Shown piece by piece: positions 7,507 to 9,091 of a stretch of 9,091 bases of DNA (the first letter of the stretch is position 1; the number at the start of each line of letters is the position of its first letter). The notes below the pieces were generated by a model. That model had not been told where the DNA came from and did not search any database. It worked only from the letters and a program-made list of their open reading frames with translations. The DNA is from an uncultured bacterium. GTDB lineage: Bacteria > Fidelibacterota > Marinisomatia > Marinisomatales > UBA1611. The stretch lies in contig CALKMQ010000236.1 in NCBI GenBank assembly GCA_938092125.1, positions 1 through 9,091 on the forward strand, given 5' to 3'. The position numbers and the translations under genes were made by a program.

Positions 7507-8342
7507 TTATTATTTTTTATTAGCCTGATGGGATGACCAATATTTGCGCTATCAGGTGCAAGAATAGCATAATTGCTGTTATAGCTAAGCCTAAGAGTCC
7601 AATATAATGTATTTGTTGTATCATCTTCATCAAAAGTATTTACGCTCCAAAATGAATACCGTTCTCCAACATTTTTCAAAGTTCCTAGTGAACTCCTGTA
7701 GCCAGTTCCTTTAGCAGAAAAGCCTGATTCATTAGTAGCAAATTGATTGGGAAAATTCCAATTTTCATATTCAGTTTCTTTTAATTTACCGCTAGCAATA
7801 GAATCTCCACCTAGTTGTTTTAATAAGTTATCTATATCTGATTTTGTTGGGACTCTCCATCCATCTGGAGCGATATGGTTGTTTAATGCAGAAAGTGGAC
7901 TGTAAAATACTTGGTCAGTTTGTATTGTTGAATTAGGAATAACTAATTTTGTGCCTATTGAATCAGTTTCTGAAATATCAAAATCTGGAATAGGTAAGTT
8001 ATTATTAAAATTTTTAGTTCTAAGATCTTCACCTAACCAAACTTGATTTCCAATAATAATTGTTCTATATATTTCGCCATTATAGCTCAAGCTTATGCAT
8101 GAGTCTAAATTTATCCCCGTGTTACCCCCCACACATATATCACAAGGGTTTAAAAAAGAAGTTCCACCAAGAGTTCCATTGCAATCGGTAGTACATTCCG
8201 TTAACCCTGTCTTTCCACCAACACAATTACCGCATTCATCAAAATAAGCACCTCCATTTATTACACTATTGCAATCCTGGTAATCACCAACATCGCAAGA
8301 AAAAAACATCGCAAAGGAAAATAGGTAAATTTTTTTAATCAT
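7503..8342 (-). CDS. FISUMP-domain lipoprotein with Cys-rich repeats
   Basis: A 279-residue predicted surface lipoprotein. The signal MIKKIYLFSFAMFFSC ends at a candidate lipid-bearing C16. Residues 24-82 are a Cys-rich segment with two units of the form DCN...GG....D.C..C.GG.TG (for example DCNGTLGGTSFLNPCDIC), a spacer common in large Marinimicrobia surface proteins. Residues about 88-276 are a Fibrobacter succinogenes major paralogous (FISUMP) domain: YRTIIIGNQVWLGEDLRT, DGWRVPTKSDIDNLLKQLGG, the SGFSAKGTGYRS block, YSFWSVN, and the closing RLSYNSN and GHPIRLIKN. This domain is related in style to C-type-lectin/formylglycine-like folds and is found on cell-surface or secreted proteins of FCB bacteria; its ligand is unknown. 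It is the first gene of a two-gene operon, ending in TGA that overlaps the next ATG. There is no Shine-Dalgarno sequence; an 18-base palindrome lies 21 bases upstream of the start. Confidence 0.88.
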   Translation of the reverse strand: MIKKIYLFSFAMFFSCDVGDYQDCNSVINGGAYFDECGNCVGGKTGLTECTTDCNGTLGGTSFLNPCDICVGGNTGINLDSCISLSYNGEIYRTIIIGNQVWLGEDLRTKNFNNNLPIPDFDISETDSIGTKLVIPNSTIQTDQVFYSPLSALNNHIAPDGWRVPTKSDIDNLLKQLGGDSIASGKLKETEYENWNFPNQFATNESGFSAKGTGYRSSLGTLKNVGERYSFWSVNTFDEDDTTNTLYWTLRLSYNSNYAILAPDSANIGHPIRLIKNNK

Positions 8343-8362
8343 AAATGTTATTAAAATTTTAG

Positions 8363-8380
8363 TTCAAAATTAATTTTGAA
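8363..8380. promoter_or_regulatory. 18-base perfect palindrome upstream of the FISUMP operon
   Basis: TTCAAAATTAATTTTGAA at 8363-8380 is its own reverse complement and lies 21 to 38 bases upstream of the minus-strand start at 8342, where an operator or the core promoter would be. It could bind a dimeric regulator of the FISUMP/Ig-like operon. AT-rich DNA produces short palindromes often, but 18 bases with C/G at symmetrical positions is less usual. No regulator gene is visible in the window. Confidence 0.35.
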
Positions 8381-8429
8381 AATATTAATAGGGCACAAAT
8401 TATTTTTAGCGCAATACAGATAATATTAT

Positions 8430-8457
8430 TTGTTAATTTAAGTTATTAAATTACTAA
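8430..8457 (+). promoter_or_regulatory. Possible promoter of the tRNA-Arg gene
   Basis: TTGTTA at 8430-8435 and TACTAA at 8452-8457, 16 bases apart, lie just upstream of the tRNA that begins at 8476. The -35 is fair and the -10 poor. The rest of the 133-base gap between the FISUMP gene and the tRNA shows nothing I can name. Confidence 0.22.
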
Positions 8458-8475
8458 ATGGTTTTGTAAAGATAT

Positions 8476-8549
8476 GCGCCTGTAGCTCAATTGGATAGAG
8501 TGTCTGGCTACGGACCAGAAGGTTAGGGGTTCGAGTCCTCTCAGGCGTA
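8476..8549 (+). tRNA. tRNA-Arg (anticodon ACG)
   Basis: A full 74-base cloverleaf. The acceptor stem pairs GCGCCTG (8476-8482) with CAGGCGT (8542-8548) including a terminal G-U pair; the discriminator is A8549. The D stem is GCTC/GAGT, the anticodon stem TCTGG/CCAGA encloses loop CTACGGA with anticodon ACG at 8510-8512 (first base expected to be inosine in the mature RNA, decoding CGU/CGC/CGA). The T stem AGGGG/CCTCT encloses TTCGAGT. CCA is not encoded (the next bases are CT), so it must be added enzymatically. It stands alone on the + strand and is intact. Confidence 0.97.
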
Positions 8550-8554
8550 CTATA

Positions 8555-8590
8555 CAAAAATTCGTTATTTTTTTGAATTTTTGTTCTTTT
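8555..8590 (+). terminator. Possible terminator after tRNA-Arg
   Basis: CAAAAATTC at 8555-8563 and GAATTTTTG at 8575-8583 form a nine-base inverted repeat around an 11-base T-rich loop, followed by TTCTTTT. It starts six bases after the tRNA end, where a terminator is expected. The stem has only two G/C pairs, so it would be weak. Confidence 0.35.
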
Positions 8591-8664
8591 ATTAGGGTTT
8601 TAATAGTTCGAGTATTTTATTTTCGTAAGAGATGGTTCTTACAGAAATAACTATAAATAGATTT

Positions 8665-8712
8665 AACTCTTCCGAGGTTCGTGATAGGTTTTTAAATTAT
8701 TTTCATCAAATA
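8665..8712 (+). pseudogene. alaS: Fragment resembling the extreme N-terminus of alanyl-tRNA synthetase
   Basis: Sixteen codons from 8665 to 8712 read NSSEVRDRFLNYFSSN, which matches the start of bacterial alanyl-tRNA synthetase (consensus style xSxEIRxxFLxFFxSKGH). The next codons should give GH and a VPSSP-like segment but instead begin the unrelated MKKFYLII signal peptide. The expected alaS start codon position holds TTT, not ATG; an in-frame ATG exists at 8632, which would add 11 residues (MVLTEITINRF). The piece is too short to function. It is best read as a remnant left at a rearrangement junction, or a misjoined assembly, because the similarity is clear but brief. Confidence 0.5.
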
Positions 8713-9091
8713 TGAAGAAGTTTTATTTAATAATCTTTTATTTTTTATTTATCATCCCTTCAACAAAAGCAAATAATAATCGTTTAAAACCTGTATCTCA
8801 AAATTTTATAAATAAGGTACATAACGAATTAAATTATTTTAGAATAAAGTGTGAGCCTACTTTTACACATATTGCCACAAACAATAATAATTCTGTTCTA
8901 ACCATAAGAGTTAATAGCAGACGAAACAATTATGAGGAAGTAATTATTACCTGCCTCGGCTCAATTGGAAGGTTGCTTAAAAACCAAATGAATTATGCCA
9001 TTCAAAATAATTCTTTCACCTACACGCCATCAATCGTAACAATAGATTGTGTAACGCCGATAGGCAGGGAAGAAATAGTATTATCATCTTC
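8713..9091 (+). CDS. Secreted protein of unknown function (3' end outside window)
   Basis: The first 126 residues of an exported protein, running off the window. The start at ATG 8713 is chosen because residues 1-20 then form a clear signal peptide (MKKFYLIIFYFLFIIPSTKA, cleavage after A20). The mature part is Asn-rich, with EVIITCLGSIGRLLKN and VTIDCVTPIGREEI, and cysteines at 47, 81 and 113. I recognise no family. The frame stays open upstream to the ATG at 8632, which would add 27 residues including the alaS-like segment and would bury the signal peptide; this longer start is less likely. No Shine-Dalgarno is visible. It follows tRNA-Arg by 163 bases. Confidence 0.65.

Noticed and set aside
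8476..8549. tRNA as a possible tRNA-Sec that would support the selenoprotein
   Set aside because: The anticodon is ACG, the acceptor stem is seven base pairs and there is no long variable arm; it is an ordinary tRNA-Arg.
8529..8614. Repeat of GTTCGAGT (8529-8536 in the tRNA T arm and 8607-8614) as an integration att duplication
   Set aside because: Only eight bases match and the flanks differ; tRNA att repeats are normally longer and extend to the tRNA 3' end. No integrase gene is visible.
1..9091. CRISPR array, insertion sequence or phage genes
   Set aside because: No regularly spaced direct repeats, transposase, terminal inverted repeats or phage proteins were seen on either strand.

Overview
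The window is AT-rich DNA that looks like a chromosomal piece of an FCB-superphylum marine bacterium, most probably Candidatus Marinimicrobia (SAR406/Neomarinimicrobiota). The evidence is a C-terminal type IX secretion (Por_Secre_tail/FlgD-like) sorting domain with the LYPNPFNP signature, a FISUMP (Fibrobacter succinogenes major paralogous) domain preceded by Cys-rich DCNG..GG repeats, a DUF6029-like outer membrane barrel, and almost no Shine-Dalgarno sequences before starts. Stops TAA, TAG and TGA are all used, so the code is the standard bacterial one. The taxonomic call is inference from these protein styles.

Layout. 1-1053 is the C-terminal part of glutaminyl-tRNA synthetase (5' end outside the window). 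1115-4969 is a likely three-gene operon on the + strand: a secreted FlgO/TolB-N-like protein, a secreted TlpA-type thioredoxin (WCKPC), and a large outer membrane beta-barrel with a C-terminal Cys pair. 5084-6568 is, in my reading, one gene of 495 codons interrupted by an in-frame TGA at 5264-5266. The TGA sits where the first redox cysteine of a thioredoxin-fold protein belongs (W-U-P-S-C) and is followed at the right distance by a GC-rich hairpin resembling a bacterial SECIS. I therefore call it a secreted selenoprotein: signal peptide, UxxC redoxin domain, thrombospondin type 3-like calcium repeats, dockerin-like repeats, a probable cohesin-like beta domain and a T9SS sorting tail. 6598-8342 on the - strand holds two translationally coupled lipoprotein genes (Ig-like lipoprotein and FISUMP lipoprotein). 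8476-8549 is tRNA-Arg(ACG). At the right edge, 16 codons resembling the extreme N-terminus of alanyl-tRNA synthetase run directly into the start of an unrelated secreted protein that leaves the window.

How the parts may work together. The block 1115-6568 is an envelope module with two thioredoxin-fold proteins (one Cys-based and periplasmic or membrane-associated, one Sec-based and apparently exported) around an outer membrane barrel that itself carries a conserved-looking Cys pair. A thiol/disulfide or peroxide-related role in the outer envelope is plausible but not shown by the sequence. The two most noteworthy observations are the putative T9SS-exported selenoprotein and the alaS-like fragment fused to a foreign signal peptide next to the tRNA gene.
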